A stretch of DNA of 64,000 nucleotides from Anaerophilus nitritigenes. GTDB lineage: Bacteria; Bacillota; Clostridia; Peptostreptococcales; Thermotaleaceae. Position numbers and translations under genes: made by a program. The notes below the pieces were generated by a model. It was not told where the DNA came from and made no database searches. It worked only from the letters and a program-made list of their open reading frames with translations. The stretch covers positions 166,821-230,820 of the forward strand of contig NZ_RYYS01000032.1 of the NCBI RefSeq assembly GCF_004138215.1, in the 5' to 3' direction. Below are positions 1 to 8,673 of this stretch, in pieces (the first letter of the stretch is position 1; each line of letters starts with the position of its first letter).

Positions 1-1
1 A

Positions 2-913
2 CTTTATAAAGCTACTCCTGATGAAGTAAAACTTTTATTAGTAGATCCAAAAGTAGTAGAATTAAATAATTATAATGGAATTCCTCATCTGTTAATTCCT
101 GTTGTAACAGATCCTAAAAAGGCATCTAGCGCCCTAAACTGGGCAGTTGGGGAGATGACCAACAGATATAAACAATTTGCAGAAAATAATGTACGTGATA
201 TTAATAGTTATAATGATAAAATGAAAAATGAATGTAGAGATTTGCTACCTAAAATCGTAATTATTATTGATGAATTAGCAGATCTTATGATGGTGGCTCC
301 AGGACAAGTAGAGGATTCTATTTGTAGATTGGCTCAAATGGCTAGAGCGGCTGGAATTCATTTGATTGTTGCAACTCAAAGGCCTTCTGTAGATGTAATT
401 ACGGGCGTAATTAAAGCGAATATTCCATCTCGTATTGCCTTTGCAGTTTCTTCTCAAGCAGATTCAAGAACCATATTAGATATGGGAGGGGCAGAAAAGC
501 TTTTAGGAAAAGGAGATATGCTTTTTTATCCAGTAGGAGAGGCAAAACCTGTAAGAGTACAAGGAGCTTTTATTTCAGATCATGAAGTAGAAAGAATAGT
601 AGAATTTGTAAAAGGACAAACAAAAGCTCATGAATATGAAGATGATATTATTGAGAAACTAGAAAATAATATGATGAGTGAAGAGGATGTAGATGAATTA
701 TTAACAGATGCAATAGAATTGATTATAGGTACGCAACAAGCTTCTATCTCTATGCTTCAAAGAAGGTTTAGAATAGGATATAATAGGGCGGCAAGATTAA
801 TTGATGCTATGGAGGAGAGGGGTATTGTAGGAGAACATGTAGGAAGTAAGCCTAGAGATGTTTTGTTATCTAAAGAAGAATTTGAAGAAATAAAAAGTCA
901 ATCTATATCATAG
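2..913 (+). CDS. ftsK: DNA translocase FtsK/SpoIIIE, C-terminal part (5' end outside window)
   Basis: The reading frame is open from base 2, so the start lies upstream and only about 303 residues are seen. This is the motor and gamma part of the hexameric ATPase that pumps chromosomal DNA through the division or sporulation septum. Visible are the Walker B stretch [11 protein letters not shown], the segment [16 protein letters not shown], and [17 protein letters not shown]. At the C-terminus is the winged-helix gamma domain ([24 protein letters not shown]) that reads polar skew motifs. The N-terminal membrane domain, which would separate FtsK from SpoIIIE, is not present, so the two names cannot be distinguished. 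It is first in a run with mnmH, rimO and pgsA. Confidence 0.95.
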   Translation, partial: LYKATPDEVKLLLVDPKVVELNNYNGIPHLLIPVVTDPKKASSALNWAVGEMTNRYKQFAENNVRDINSYNDKMKNECRDLLPKIVIIIDELADLMMVAPGQVEDSICRLAQMARAAGIHLIVATQRPSVDVITGVIKANIPSRIAFAVSSQADSRTILDMGGAEKLLGKGDMLFYPVGEAKPVRVQGAFISDHEVERIVEFVKGQTKAHEYEDDIIEKLENNMMSEEDVDELLTDAIELIIGTQQASISMLQRRFRIGYNRAARLIDAMEERGIVGEHVGSKPRDVLLSKEEFEEIKSQSIS

Positions 914-929
914 AAATAGAGGGATCAAT

Positions 930-1976
930 TTGTTTAAAGTAATAGACATAAAAAAAGCACTAACATTAGAGAAAACAATATTTATAGATGTTCGTTCTCC
1001 AGCTGAATATGAAGAGGGAACCATTTTAGACTCAATCAATATACCTATATTAGATGACTCAGAAAGAGCTATTGTAGGAACTATTTATAGAAAAGAAAAC
1101 AAAGACAAAGCAACACTTACAGGACTTAATCTAGTATCATACAAGATTCCTAACCTTTATGAAACTATAAAAGGGTATAGCAAAGAATATGATCATATTA
1201 TCATATTTTGCTGGAGAGGTGGAATGAGAAGTAAATCTGTATGTAATTTATTAAGTATGCTAGATATTCCTAATATTTATCAATTGAAAGATGGATATAA
1301 AGGGTATAGAAGATATGTAATCAATTATTTAGAAACTGATATTTTAAAATATGATTTTATCGTACTTCATGGAATGACAGGTGTTGGAAAAACACATATT
1401 TTACAGGAATTAAAGAAAATAGATGTTCCTATATTAAATATTGAAGAAATGGCGCAAAATAGTGGTTCTGTTTTTGGAGATATGGTCTTTGAGAAAAAAC
1501 CTCCAACACAAAAAAACTTTGAATCCTTATTGTTTCATAAAATGTATTGTATGAAAGAATCTTATATTTTTATTGAGAGTGAAAGTAAGAGAATAGGAAA
1601 TGTGCAAATACCTGATACTTTATATCATTACATGATGCAAAAGCATCATATTCTCATTCAAACTACTATAGAAAATAGAGTAAATGTGATTTTAAAAGAT
1701 TATGTACATCATCTAGATCGAAATTATGAAAAAATAAAAAAATCTCTTCATTATTTAAGAAAAAGACTAGGAAATAGTGCAGTAGATATATTGATTCAAA
1801 AGATTGATGAAAAAAATTACTCTTATGTGATTGAATATTTAATGAAGTATTATTACGATCCATTTTATCAATATTCTATTTATAAATATGAATATGATCT
1901 AGTTATAGAATATAAACATATAGAAGAAGCGGTAACAAAATTAAAAGAATTTATAAAAAATAGATTGGACTATTAG
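930..1976 (+). CDS. mnmH: tRNA 2-selenouridine synthase MnmH (SelU)
   Basis: A TTG start follows AGAGGG by about 7 bases. The 348-residue protein has an N-terminal rhodanese domain with the family signature CWRGGMRSKS, containing the catalytic Cys, near residue 95. A P-loop domain follows (GMTGVGKT, about residues 149-156). MnmH replaces sulfur by selenium at the wobble 2-thiouridine of tRNA-Lys, -Glu and -Gln, using selenophosphate and a geranylated intermediate. Its presence implies that the cell makes selenophosphate (SelD), which is not in this window. It sits 16 bp after ftsK and 8 bp before rimO, so co-transcription is likely. Confidence 0.92.
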   Translation: MFKVIDIKKALTLEKTIFIDVRSPAEYEEGTILDSINIPILDDSERAIVGTIYRKENKDKATLTGLNLVSYKIPNLYETIKGYSKEYDHIIIFCWRGGMRSKSVCNLLSMLDIPNIYQLKDGYKGYRRYVINYLETDILKYDFIVLHGMTGVGKTHILQELKKIDVPILNIEEMAQNSGSVFGDMVFEKKPPTQKNFESLLFHKMYCMKESYIFIESESKRIGNVQIPDTLYHYMMQKHHILIQTTIENRVNVILKDYVHHLDRNYEKIKKSLHYLRKRLGNSAVDILIQKIDEKNYSYVIEYLMKYYYDPFYQYSIYKYEYDLVIEYKHIEEAVTKLKEFIKNRLDY

Positions 1977-1984
1977 AAGGGAGT

Positions 1985-3334
1985 ATGAAAATGGATTTAA
2001 AAGTGTTTATAGAGTCCTTAGGATGTTCTAAAAATTTAGTAGATTCAGAAGTGATGATGGGGTTATTAAAAGAGTATAAGTTTATATTAACAAGTGATGC
2101 TTATGAAGCAGATGTTATTATTGTCAATACTTGCGGATTTATTGATGCAGCAAAAAAAGAATCTATTGATACAATTATAGAATTAGGAACTCTAAAAAAA
2201 GAAGGAAATTGTAAAGCATTAGTTATAGCAGGATGTTTAGCAGAAAGATATCCAAAAGATTTATTAGCAGAAATTCCAGAAGCCGATGCTGTCATAGGGA
2301 CAGGAAATTACCCAGAAATTATAAAAGTTATTCATGAAGCTTTAAAAGGAGAGAGAGTTTCAAAATCAGGAAATATTAATATTGCTATTTCAGAAGATCT
2401 TCCTAGAATTTTAAGTACCCCATCTTATACTGGGTATTTAAAAATAGCAGAAGGCTGTGACAATTTATGTACGTATTGTATTATTCCTAAGCTAAGAGGA
2501 AAATATAGAAGCAGAAAAATTGAGGATATTGTAAAGGAAGCTCATGATATGGTTCAAAAGGGTGTGAAAGAGATTATTTTAATTGCTCAAGATACTTCTT
2601 GTTATGGAATAGATTTATACAAAGAATATAGATTGCCTCAATTACTAACAGAATTGTGTAAAATAGAAAAGTTAAAATGGATCAGAGTATTATATTGTTA
2701 TCCAGATAAAATTACAGATGAATTAATAGATGTGATTGCAAGAGAAGATAAAATATGCAAATATTTAGATATTCCTATACAACATTGTAGCGATGATATT
2801 TTAAAGAAAATGAATAGAAAAACCAATAAAGAACATATTCTAAAGGTTATAGGGAAATTAAGAAACAATATAAAAGACATCCATATACGTACTTCTTTAA
2901 TTGTAGGTTTTCCAGGGGAGACAAAAGAACAGTTTGAAGAATTAAAAGAATTTGTACAAAATATAGAATTTGATAGATTAGGAGTGTTTACATATTCTCA
3001 AGAGGAAGATACACCAGCAGCAAAACTAAATGATCAAATAGATGAACAAATAAAAGAACAAAGAATAGATGAAATTATGAATATACAAAAAGATATTTCA
3101 TTTCAAAAAAATAGTAATAAAACAGGAAATATTTATGATATACTTGTAGAAGAAAAGGTAGAAGAAGAAAATGTATATATAGGAAGAACAGAATATGATG
3201 TACCAGAAGTAGATGGAGTTGTTTATTTTACATGTAATGAAGAGTTAGAAAAAGGAGAATTTGTGAAAGTAAAAATAACAGATACATTAGAATATGATTT
3301 ATTAGGAGAGATCATAAATGAATCTTGCAAATAA
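1985..3334 (+). CDS. rimO: Ribosomal protein S12 methylthiotransferase RimO
   Basis: This 449-residue radical-SAM methylthiotransferase adds a methylthio group to the conserved Asp of ribosomal protein S12. The N-terminal UPF0004 domain carries the first cluster cysteines (SLGCSKNLVDSE, NTCGFIDAAKKES, AGCLAERY). The radical SAM CxxxCxxC motif is in GCDNLCTYCIIPKLRGKYRS, and a C-terminal TRAM domain ends the protein. SLGCSKN and LRGKYRSR point to RimO rather than MiaB, and miaB is present separately at 44.8 kb. The ATG follows AGAAGGGAG. The 3' end overlaps pgsA by 17 bp, suggesting translational coupling. Confidence 0.95.
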   Translation: MKMDLKVFIESLGCSKNLVDSEVMMGLLKEYKFILTSDAYEADVIIVNTCGFIDAAKKESIDTIIELGTLKKEGNCKALVIAGCLAERYPKDLLAEIPEADAVIGTGNYPEIIKVIHEALKGERVSKSGNINIAISEDLPRILSTPSYTGYLKIAEGCDNLCTYCIIPKLRGKYRSRKIEDIVKEAHDMVQKGVKEIILIAQDTSCYGIDLYKEYRLPQLLTELCKIEKLKWIRVLYCYPDKITDELIDVIAREDKICKYLDIPIQHCSDDILKKMNRKTNKEHILKVIGKLRNNIKDIHIRTSLIVGFPGETKEQFEELKEFVQNIEFDRLGVFTYSQEEDTPAAKLNDQIDEQIKEQRIDEIMNIQKDISFQKNSNKTGNIYDILVEEKVEEENVYIGRTEYDVPEVDGVVYFTCNEELEKGEFVKVKITDTLEYDLLGEIINESCK

Positions 3335-3854
3335 ATTAACAATTGCTAGAATTTTTTTGGTTCCTTTATTTATGGTTGTGCTTTTGAATAAAATTCCTTA
3401 TGGAATGTATATTGCTGCAGGTATATTTACTATTGCTGCTATTACAGACACACTAGATGGATATATTGCTAGAAGCAGGAATCAAGTTACAAAATTCGGT
3501 AAATTTATGGATCCTTTAGCTGACAAACTATTAGTTACTGCGGCTTTAGTCTGTCTTGTACAAATGCATAAATTACCTGCATGGATTGTAGTTGTGATTA
3601 TTTCCAGAGAATATACTATAAGTATATTAAGAGCTGTAGCAGCGTCAGAGGGAATTGTTATTGCAGCAAGCTGGTGGGGAAAAGCGAAGACACTTACTCA
3701 AATTATTGCAATTATTGCTATATTATTAGAAAATTATCCTTTTAGTTTGATTAATTTTCCATTTAGCACTATTATGCTATGGGTTGCAGTGATTCTTACT
3801 ATTGTATCAGGTATAGACTATCTATATCTAAATAGACATGTATTAAAACAATAA
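3318..3854 (+). CDS. pgsA: CDP-diacylglycerol--glycerol-3-phosphate 3-phosphatidyltransferase
   Basis: This 178-residue integral membrane enzyme makes phosphatidylglycerol phosphate, the committed step to phosphatidylglycerol and cardiolipin. The CDP-alcohol phosphatidyltransferase signature D-x2-D-G-x2-A-R-x8-G-x3-D-x3-D is complete (DTLDGYIARSRNQVTKFGKF followed by MDPLADK). About five hydrophobic segments flank it, and the length is normal. The ATG lies inside the end of rimO. A terminator hairpin follows at once, so this closes the ftsK-mnmH-rimO-pgsA transcription unit. Confidence 0.95.
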   Translation: MNLANKLTIARIFLVPLFMVVLLNKIPYGMYIAAGIFTIAAITDTLDGYIARSRNQVTKFGKFMDPLADKLLVTAALVCLVQMHKLPAWIVVVIISREYTISILRAVAASEGIVIAASWWGKAKTLTQIIAIIAILLENYPFSLINFPFSTIMLWVAVILTIVSGIDYLYLNRHVLKQ

Positions 3855-3880
3855 AGCAGCGTAGCTGCTTTTTATTGTTT
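3853..3880 (+). terminator. Rho-independent terminator after pgsA
   Basis: An 8-bp stem AAAGCAGC/GCTGCTTT with a 3-base loop is followed by a T-rich tail. It overlaps the pgsA stop codon. Confidence 0.75.
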
Positions 3881-3902
3881 ATTTGAAGAGGGGGCAGATC
3901 AT

Positions 3903-5132
3903 ATGAAAGCATCTATTATTAGTGTAGGAACAGAAATTTTATTTGGACAAATATTAAATACCAACACGCAATATTTAACGAAGGAGTTAAATGGATTAGG
4001 AATAGATGTATATTATCATTTTACTGTGGGAGATAACCAGATAAGGCTTGAGGAAATATTAAATTATGCATTAGAAAAATCTGATCTAATTATTACAACT
4101 GGAGGGCTTGGACCTACTCAAGATGATTTAACAAAAGAAACGATTGCAAAGGTTATGGGAACAAGCCTTTTTAAACATGAACCTTCTTATGAAAGTCTTA
4201 TAAATTATTTTAAAAGATCTAATAAGATCATGAATGAAAACAATTTAAAACAGGTATACTTACCAAAGGGAAGTCTTATTTTAGATAATGATTGCGGAAC
4301 AGCTCCAGGGTTTATTTTATCTAAAGATCAAAAAACTATAGCATGTCTACCAGGGCCTCCTAAGGAAATGAAATGTATGTTTCAAAATTATGTAATCCCT
4401 TATTTGAAAGAAAGATCTTGTGATGTTATTCATTCTAAAATATTAAAATTTTTTGGAATAGGAGAATCTGCCCTAGAAACTGAATTGTTAGATTTGATAT
4501 CTAATCAAACCAATCCTACTTTGGCAACTTACGCAAAAGATGGAGAAGTAAGCTTAAGAGTTACAGCGAAAGAAAATAGTATAGAAAAAGCTATTCAATT
4601 GATCGATCCTATGATTTGTATTATTAAAAATAAACTAGGAAATTATTTATATAGTTGTGAAGATGAAGAATTAGTAGAAGTTGTTGCAAAGAAATTGATA
4701 GAAGAAAAAATAACAATTTCTTTTGCAGAATCTTGTACAGGAGGCTTAATGGCAGCAAAACTTACAGATATTTCAGGAATATCTAGCTCTTTGGAAACAA
4801 GTGTAATCACATATAGTAATCAAGCAAAGATAGATGAGCTAGGTGTAAAAAAGGAAACTCTACAAAAATATGGAGCTGTGAGTGAGCAAACAGCAAAAGA
4901 AATGGTTCTAGGATTAAAACAAAGAACAGGTAGTGATTTATGTTTATCTATAACAGGAATTGCAGGACCTACTGGAGGAACTAAAGATAAACCTGTGGGA
5001 CTTGTATATATTGGACTTTGTTATAAAGATTCATTTATTTGTGAAAAACATAATATTTCAGGAGATAGAAATAGAGTAAGAAATTATACAAGCATGCTCG
5101 CTTTGAATCTAATTAGAAAAACCATTTCTTGA
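3903..5132 (+). CDS. cinA: CinA: competence/damage-inducible protein, nicotinamide-nucleotide amidohydrolase
   Basis: The protein has 409 residues, normal for CinA. The N-terminal MoCF-like domain (MKASIISVGTEILFGQILNT, TTGGLGPTQDDLTKE, CLPGPPKEM) belongs to the COG1058 pyrophosphatase family. The C-terminal PncC domain (FAESCTGGLMAAKLTDISG, SITGIAGPTGGT) deamidates NMN in pyridine-nucleotide salvage. It lies directly upstream of recA, the order found in many Firmicutes, where cinA-recA can be co-transcribed. Here recA also has its own promoter in the gap. The ATG is preceded by GAGGGGG. Confidence 0.94.
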   Translation: MKASIISVGTEILFGQILNTNTQYLTKELNGLGIDVYYHFTVGDNQIRLEEILNYALEKSDLIITTGGLGPTQDDLTKETIAKVMGTSLFKHEPSYESLINYFKRSNKIMNENNLKQVYLPKGSLILDNDCGTAPGFILSKDQKTIACLPGPPKEMKCMFQNYVIPYLKERSCDVIHSKILKFFGIGESALETELLDLISNQTNPTLATYAKDGEVSLRVTAKENSIEKAIQLIDPMICIIKNKLGNYLYSCEDEELVEVVAKKLIEEKITISFAESCTGGLMAAKLTDISGISSSLETSVITYSNQAKIDELGVKKETLQKYGAVSEQTAKEMVLGLKQRTGSDLCLSITGIAGPTGGTKDKPVGLVYIGLCYKDSFICEKHNISGDRNRVRNYTSMLALNLIRKTIS

Positions 5133-5142
5133 AAATATACTA

Positions 5143-5171
5143 TTGACCATAAAAGAGTCATCGTATATAAT
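5143..5171 (+). promoter_or_regulatory. Sigma-A promoter of recA
   Basis: -35 TTGACC (5143-5148), a 17-bp spacer, and a perfect -10 TATAAT (5166-5171). The LexA box just downstream would cover the start of transcription. Confidence 0.8.
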
Positions 5172-5177
5172 AGACCT

Positions 5178-5191
5178 AGAACATAAGTTCG
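5178..5191 (+). promoter_or_regulatory. LexA (DinR) SOS operator of recA
   Basis: AGAACATAAGTTCG matches the Gram-positive LexA consensus CGAAC-N4-GTTCG in all but the outermost left base; the core GAAC-N4-GTTC is perfect. It begins 7 bp after the -10 box, on the expected +1, so bound LexA should block initiation until RecA-induced cleavage. Confidence 0.85.
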
Positions 5192-5203
5192 ACAATGTTG
5201 AAA

Positions 5204-5239
5204 GGTAGGTGAAACCAGATTTTAAAAATCTGGATATAT
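5204..5239 (+). promoter_or_regulatory. recA ribosome-binding site with hairpin between SD and ATG
   Basis: The only SD-like sequence, GGTAGGTG (5204-5211), is about 28 bases upstream of the recA ATG, too far for normal initiation. A perfect inverted repeat of 9 bp around one base (CCAGATTTT at 5215-5223, AAAATCTGG at 5225-5233) lies between them. If it folds as a hairpin, the effective spacing shrinks to about 9 bases, which is optimal. The ykpA-like gene at 28066 has the same layout. Confidence 0.65.
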
Positions 5240-6310
5240 ATGGATGAAAAGAAAAAAGCATTAGAAATGGCTATGGGGCAAATAGAAAAACAATTTGGTA
5301 AAGGATCTATTATGAAGCTAGGAGAGGATACCACTCATTTAAATGTAGAATCTATTTCTACTGGATCACTAGATTTAGATATTGCTATAGGAATAGGAGG
5401 GATTCCTAGAGGAAGAATTATAGAAATATATGGACCGGAATCTTCAGGAAAAACTACTGTTGCCCTACATATTATTGCAGAAGCTCAAAAGGCAGGAGGC
5501 GTTGCTGCTTTTATAGATGCAGAGCATGCTCTTGATCCTGTTTATGCAAAAAATTTAGGAGTTAATATAGATGAATTAGTCGTTTCTCAACCAGATACAG
5601 GAGAGCAAGGATTAGAAATTTGTGAGGCATTAGTAAGAAGTGGAGCCATTGATGTTATTGTAGTAGATTCTGTAGCTGCATTGGTTCCTAAAGCTGAAAT
5701 ACAAGGAGAAATGGGAGATTCTCATGTAGGTTTACAGGCAAGACTTATGTCTCAAGCACTAAGAAAATTAGCAGGAGCTATTAATAAGTCTAATACTTCA
5801 GCTATATTTATCAATCAATTAAGAGAAAAAGTAGGAATTATGTTTGGGAATCCAGAGACTACAACAGGAGGAAGAGCTCTTAAATTTTATGCATCCGTAA
5901 GGTTAGATGTAAGAAGAATTGAAACCTTAAAACAAGGGGATGATATGATTGGAAATCGAACAAGAGTCAAAGTCGTAAAAAATAAAGTGGCACCCCCATT
6001 TAAGGTAGCAGAATTTGACATTATGTATGGGACAGGGATTTCACGAGAAGGTAGTGTGCTAGATTGTGCTGTAAAAATGGATGTTGTTAAAAAAGCAGGT
6101 TCTTGGTATAGTTATGAAGAACATCGCTTAGGACAAGGAAGAGAAAATGCAAAGCAATTTTTAATAGACAACAAAGAGCTTTGTTTAGAACTTGAAAATA
6201 AAATCAGAAAAGCTAATAATTTATCTACTATTAAAAGTAAAGAAGCAAAAATAGAAACTAAAGAAGAAAAGAAGGAAATTAAACAAGAAAAAGTAGAAGG
6301 CAAAAAATAA
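5240..6310 (+). CDS. recA: Recombinase RecA
   Basis: A 356-residue RecA, the strand-exchange ATPase and LexA co-protease. The Walker A motif GPESSGKT is at residues 65-72. Also visible are [25 protein letters not shown] (Walker B), and the L2 region [19 protein letters not shown]. The C-terminal tail (last about 35 residues) is unusually rich in Lys and Glu, in line with the variable, charged tails of the family. The start matches the family ([20 protein letters not shown]). Regulation by LexA is indicated by the operator upstream. Translation may depend on the hairpin in the SD spacer. Confidence 0.98.
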   Translation: MDEKKKALEMAMGQIEKQFGKGSIMKLGEDTTHLNVESISTGSLDLDIAIGIGGIPRGRIIEIYGPESSGKTTVALHIIAEAQKAGGVAAFIDAEHALDPVYAKNLGVNIDELVVSQPDTGEQGLEICEALVRSGAIDVIVVDSVAALVPKAEIQGEMGDSHVGLQARLMSQALRKLAGAINKSNTSAIFINQLREKVGIMFGNPETTTGGRALKFYASVRLDVRRIETLKQGDDMIGNRTRVKVVKNKVAPPFKVAEFDIMYGTGISREGSVLDCAVKMDVVKKAGSWYSYEEHRLGQGRENAKQFLIDNKELCLELENKIRKANNLSTIKSKEAKIETKEEKKEIKQEKVEGKK

Positions 6311-6336
6311 AACCCTTTTGAAGGGTTTTATTTTTA
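6309..6336 (+). terminator. Terminator after recA
   Basis: An AAACCCTT/AAGGGTTT-type stem with a very short TTG loop, followed by a T run broken by a single A. It directly follows the recA stop. Confidence 0.85.
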
Positions 6337-6401
6337 TGTATAATTTATGTAAAATTGGTAGGATAATAAAGCTACTTACAACATTAAGAAGAATAATCAA
6401 C

Positions 6402-6430
6402 TTGACAGTCTCTAAAAAAAGATATACAAT
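6402..6430 (+). promoter_or_regulatory. Sigma-A promoter of rny
   Basis: -35 TTGACA (6402-6407), a 17-bp spacer, and -10 TACAAT (6425-6430). The predicted 5' leader to the rny start is about 145 bases and contains a terminator-like hairpin. Confidence 0.7.
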
Positions 6431-6524
6431 TATAACAGATATTGGTGTATCTGTACATGAATAAAAAAGAGGCCTAGCTAGTATTTTAAATTTTTTGCCC
6501 TATAATCACATAGTGGAAGATTTA

Positions 6525-6556
6525 AAAGCCGAGGTTTCTCGGTTTTGTTATTTGTT
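6525..6556 (+). terminator. Terminator-like attenuator hairpin in the rny leader
   Basis: A 9-bp stem AAAGCCGAG/CTCGGTTTT (one G-U pair) with a GTTT loop is followed by a U-rich tail (TTTTGTTATTTGTTT). It lies between the rny promoter and its SD, so it is placed to attenuate rny. No leader peptide was recognised. Confidence 0.55.
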
Positions 6557-6584
6557 TATGTTTAAGCAGGGGAGGTGTTTTAAT

Positions 6585-8126
6585 ATTAATCCAATATATA
6601 CGTTCATTTTTATTGTAGTAGCTTTAGCAGCAGGGATAGGAGCAGGATATTTTGTTCGTAAAAATATTGCAGAAGGTAAAATAAATAATGCAGAAGAGAA
6701 AGCAAAAGAAATCGTTGTAGAAGCAGAAAAACAAGCTGAAACTTCTAAAAAAGAGATTTTACTAGAAGCAAAGGAAGAAGTTCATAGATTAAGAAATGAA
6801 CTTGAAAGGGAAAGTAGAGAAAGAAGAAATGAAATTCAAAGACTTGAAAGAAGATTGTTACAAAAAGAAGAAACATTAGATAGAAAATCTGATAACTTAG
6901 AGAAAAAAGATGAACTATTAAATAAAAAAATAAAAGAAGCAGTTGAAAAACAAGAACAAATAGAACAAGCCTATCAAAAGCAGCTTGAAGAATTAGAAAG
7001 AATATCAGGGCTTACAAGAGAACAAGCCAGAGAATTGCTTTTAAGTGATACTCAAAAAGAAGTGAAACATGAAGCTGCTATGATGATTAAAGATATTGAA
7101 CAAAGAGCAAAAGAAGATGGAGAAAAGAAAGCGAAAGAAATTATAGCATATGCAATACAAAAATGTGCAGCAGATCATGTGGCAGAGACTACTGTTTCTG
7201 TAGTAAGTCTTCCGAACGATGAAATGAAAGGAAGAATTATCGGTCGAGAAGGAAGAAATATAAGAACATTAGAAACGTTAACAGGAATTGATCTTATCAT
7301 TGATGATACACCAGAAGCAGTTATTTTATCAGGATTTGATCCTATTAGAAGAGAAGTAGCTAGAATTGCATTAGAAAAATTAATTGTAGATGGTAGAATT
7401 CATCCTGCTAGAATTGAAGAAATGGTAGAAAAAGCTAAAAAAGAAGTGAATAATATTATAAAAGAAGAGGGAGAACAAGCTACTTTTGAAACTGGTGTTC
7501 ATAGCCTTCATCCAGAATTGGTTAAATTACTAGGCAGATTAAAATATAGGACTAGTTATGGCCAAAATGTGTTAAAACATTCTATAGAGGTAGCTCATTT
7601 AGCAGGAGTAATGGCCTCTGAGCTAGGGGTAGATGTGAAACTAGCAAAAAGAGCAGGACTTCTTCATGATATTGGAAAAGCGGTAGACCATGAAGTAGAA
7701 GGAACTCATGTGGATATTGGAATGGAACTACTTAAAAAATATAAAGAATCTAATGAAGTCATTCATGCTATGTCTACTCATCATGGGGATTATGAACCCG
7801 AAACGGTTGAAGCTGTGTTAGTAACAGCAGCAGATGCAGTTTCAGCAGCAAGACCAGGAGCAAGAAGAGAGACATTAGAGACATATATTAAACGTCTACA
7901 AAAGCTTGAAGAAATTGCAAATGATTATGATGGAGTAGACAAATCTTTTGCCATTCAAGCAGGTAGAGAGATTAGAATTATGGTAAAACCAGAAGAAATG
8001 GTAGATGAAGATATTATTTATTTGGCAAGAGAAATTACTAAAAAAATAGAAGATGAGTTAGAGTATCCAGGTCAAATTAAAGTAAATGTGATTAGAGAAA
8101 CAAGAGCTATTGAATATGCAAAATAA
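6585..8126 (+). CDS. rny: Ribonuclease Y (probable ATT start)
   Basis: Membrane-anchored endoribonuclease that initiates mRNA decay. From 6585 it has 513 residues, close to the usual length. Order: N-terminal transmembrane helix ([19 protein letters not shown]), long charged coiled coil (about 30-190), KH domain ([19 protein letters not shown]), and HD domain with the metal-binding HD in GLLHDIGKA. The strong SD GGGGAGGTG (6569-6577) is 7 bases before ATT at 6585; no ATG, GTG or TTG lies at that distance. An in-frame ATG at 6558 has no SD and falls before the SD, and further upstream the frame runs through the attenuator. I therefore favour the rare ATT start; 6558 is the alternative. Confidence 0.93.
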   Translation: MNPIYTFIFIVVALAAGIGAGYFVRKNIAEGKINNAEEKAKEIVVEAEKQAETSKKEILLEAKEEVHRLRNELERESRERRNEIQRLERRLLQKEETLDRKSDNLEKKDELLNKKIKEAVEKQEQIEQAYQKQLEELERISGLTREQARELLLSDTQKEVKHEAAMMIKDIEQRAKEDGEKKAKEIIAYAIQKCAADHVAETTVSVVSLPNDEMKGRIIGREGRNIRTLETLTGIDLIIDDTPEAVILSGFDPIRREVARIALEKLIVDGRIHPARIEEMVEKAKKEVNNIIKEEGEQATFETGVHSLHPELVKLLGRLKYRTSYGQNVLKHSIEVAHLAGVMASELGVDVKLAKRAGLLHDIGKAVDHEVEGTHVDIGMELLKKYKESNEVIHAMSTHHGDYEPETVEAVLVTAADAVSAARPGARRETLETYIKRLQKLEEIANDYDGVDKSFAIQAGREIRIMVKPEEMVDEDIIYLAREITKKIEDELEYPGQIKVNVIRETRAIEYAK

Positions 8127-8150
8127 AAAGAAGCGAGAGCTTCTTTTTAT
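8125..8150 (+). terminator. Terminator after rny
   Basis: Perfect 10-bp stem AAAAAGAAGC/GCTTCTTTTT with a GAGA loop; the U-tract is part of the right arm. It overlaps the rny stop. Confidence 0.9.
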
Positions 8151-8197
8151 TTTGCATAAAATTTTTTGAAAAATTTTTAAATTTATTAAATAAAAAA

Positions 8198-8225
8198 AAG
8201 GATTTCATTAACAAATGTAGAATAT
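8198..8225 (+). promoter_or_regulatory. Sigma-H promoter of spoVS
   Basis: -35 AAGGATTT (8198-8205), an 11-bp spacer, then GTAGAATAT (8217-8225). This fits the Bacillus sigma-H consensus RnAGGAwWW-N11/12-RnnGAATww. In B. subtilis spoVS is sigma-H dependent. Assignment is by consensus only. Confidence 0.7.
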
Positions 8226-8271
8226 ATTAAGAGAAATATGTTAAATATAACCAAATAAGGGGGCTATAATC

Positions 8272-8532
8272 ATGGAAGTATTAAAAGTGTCAGCAAAATC
8301 CAGTCCAAACTCTGTTGCAGGAGCATTAGCTGGGGTTTTAAGAGAACGTGGAGGAGCCGAAATTCAAGCTATTGGTGCAGGTGCTCTAAATCAAGCAGTA
8401 AAGGCAGTAGCTATTGCTAGAGGATTCGTTGCTCCTAGTGGTGTTGACTTAATTTGTGTTCCTGCTTTTACAGATATTTTAATTGATGGTGAAGAAAGAA
8501 CAGCAATCAAATTGATTGTAGAACCAAGATAG
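8272..8532 (+). CDS. spoVS: Stage V sporulation protein S
   Basis: An 86-residue Alba-like protein, very highly conserved (MEVLKVSAKSSPNSVAGALA, ending DGEERTAIKLIVEPR). In B. subtilis its loss delays or blocks coat assembly and affects septation; the molecular role is not settled. It is monocistronic, with a sigma-H-type promoter upstream and a strong terminator downstream. The ATG follows AAGGGGG with normal spacing. Confidence 0.97.
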   Translation: MEVLKVSAKSSPNSVAGALAGVLRERGGAEIQAIGAGALNQAVKAVAIARGFVAPSGVDLICVPAFTDILIDGEERTAIKLIVEPR

Positions 8533-8542
8533 TATAAACTCA

Positions 8543-8568
8543 AAAAACCTGCTTATAAGCAGGTTTTT
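8543..8568 (+). terminator. Terminator after spoVS
   Basis: Stem AAAAACCTGCTT/AAGCAGGTTTTT with a very short loop, ending in a T run. Confidence 0.88.
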
Positions 8569-8673
8569 GTGCTTTATATTATCTTATATTTTCTTAAAAA
8601 GTAAATGTTATTATAAAGTTTTAATCCTTGAGTTATAATATAAATAGATATAATAAAAAGGAGAATGTATTTT

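Noticed and set aside
6495..6584. Extension of RNase Y to a TTG at 6495
   Set aside because: The extra codons run through a terminator-like hairpin and the SD itself; the added residues are not part of the family.
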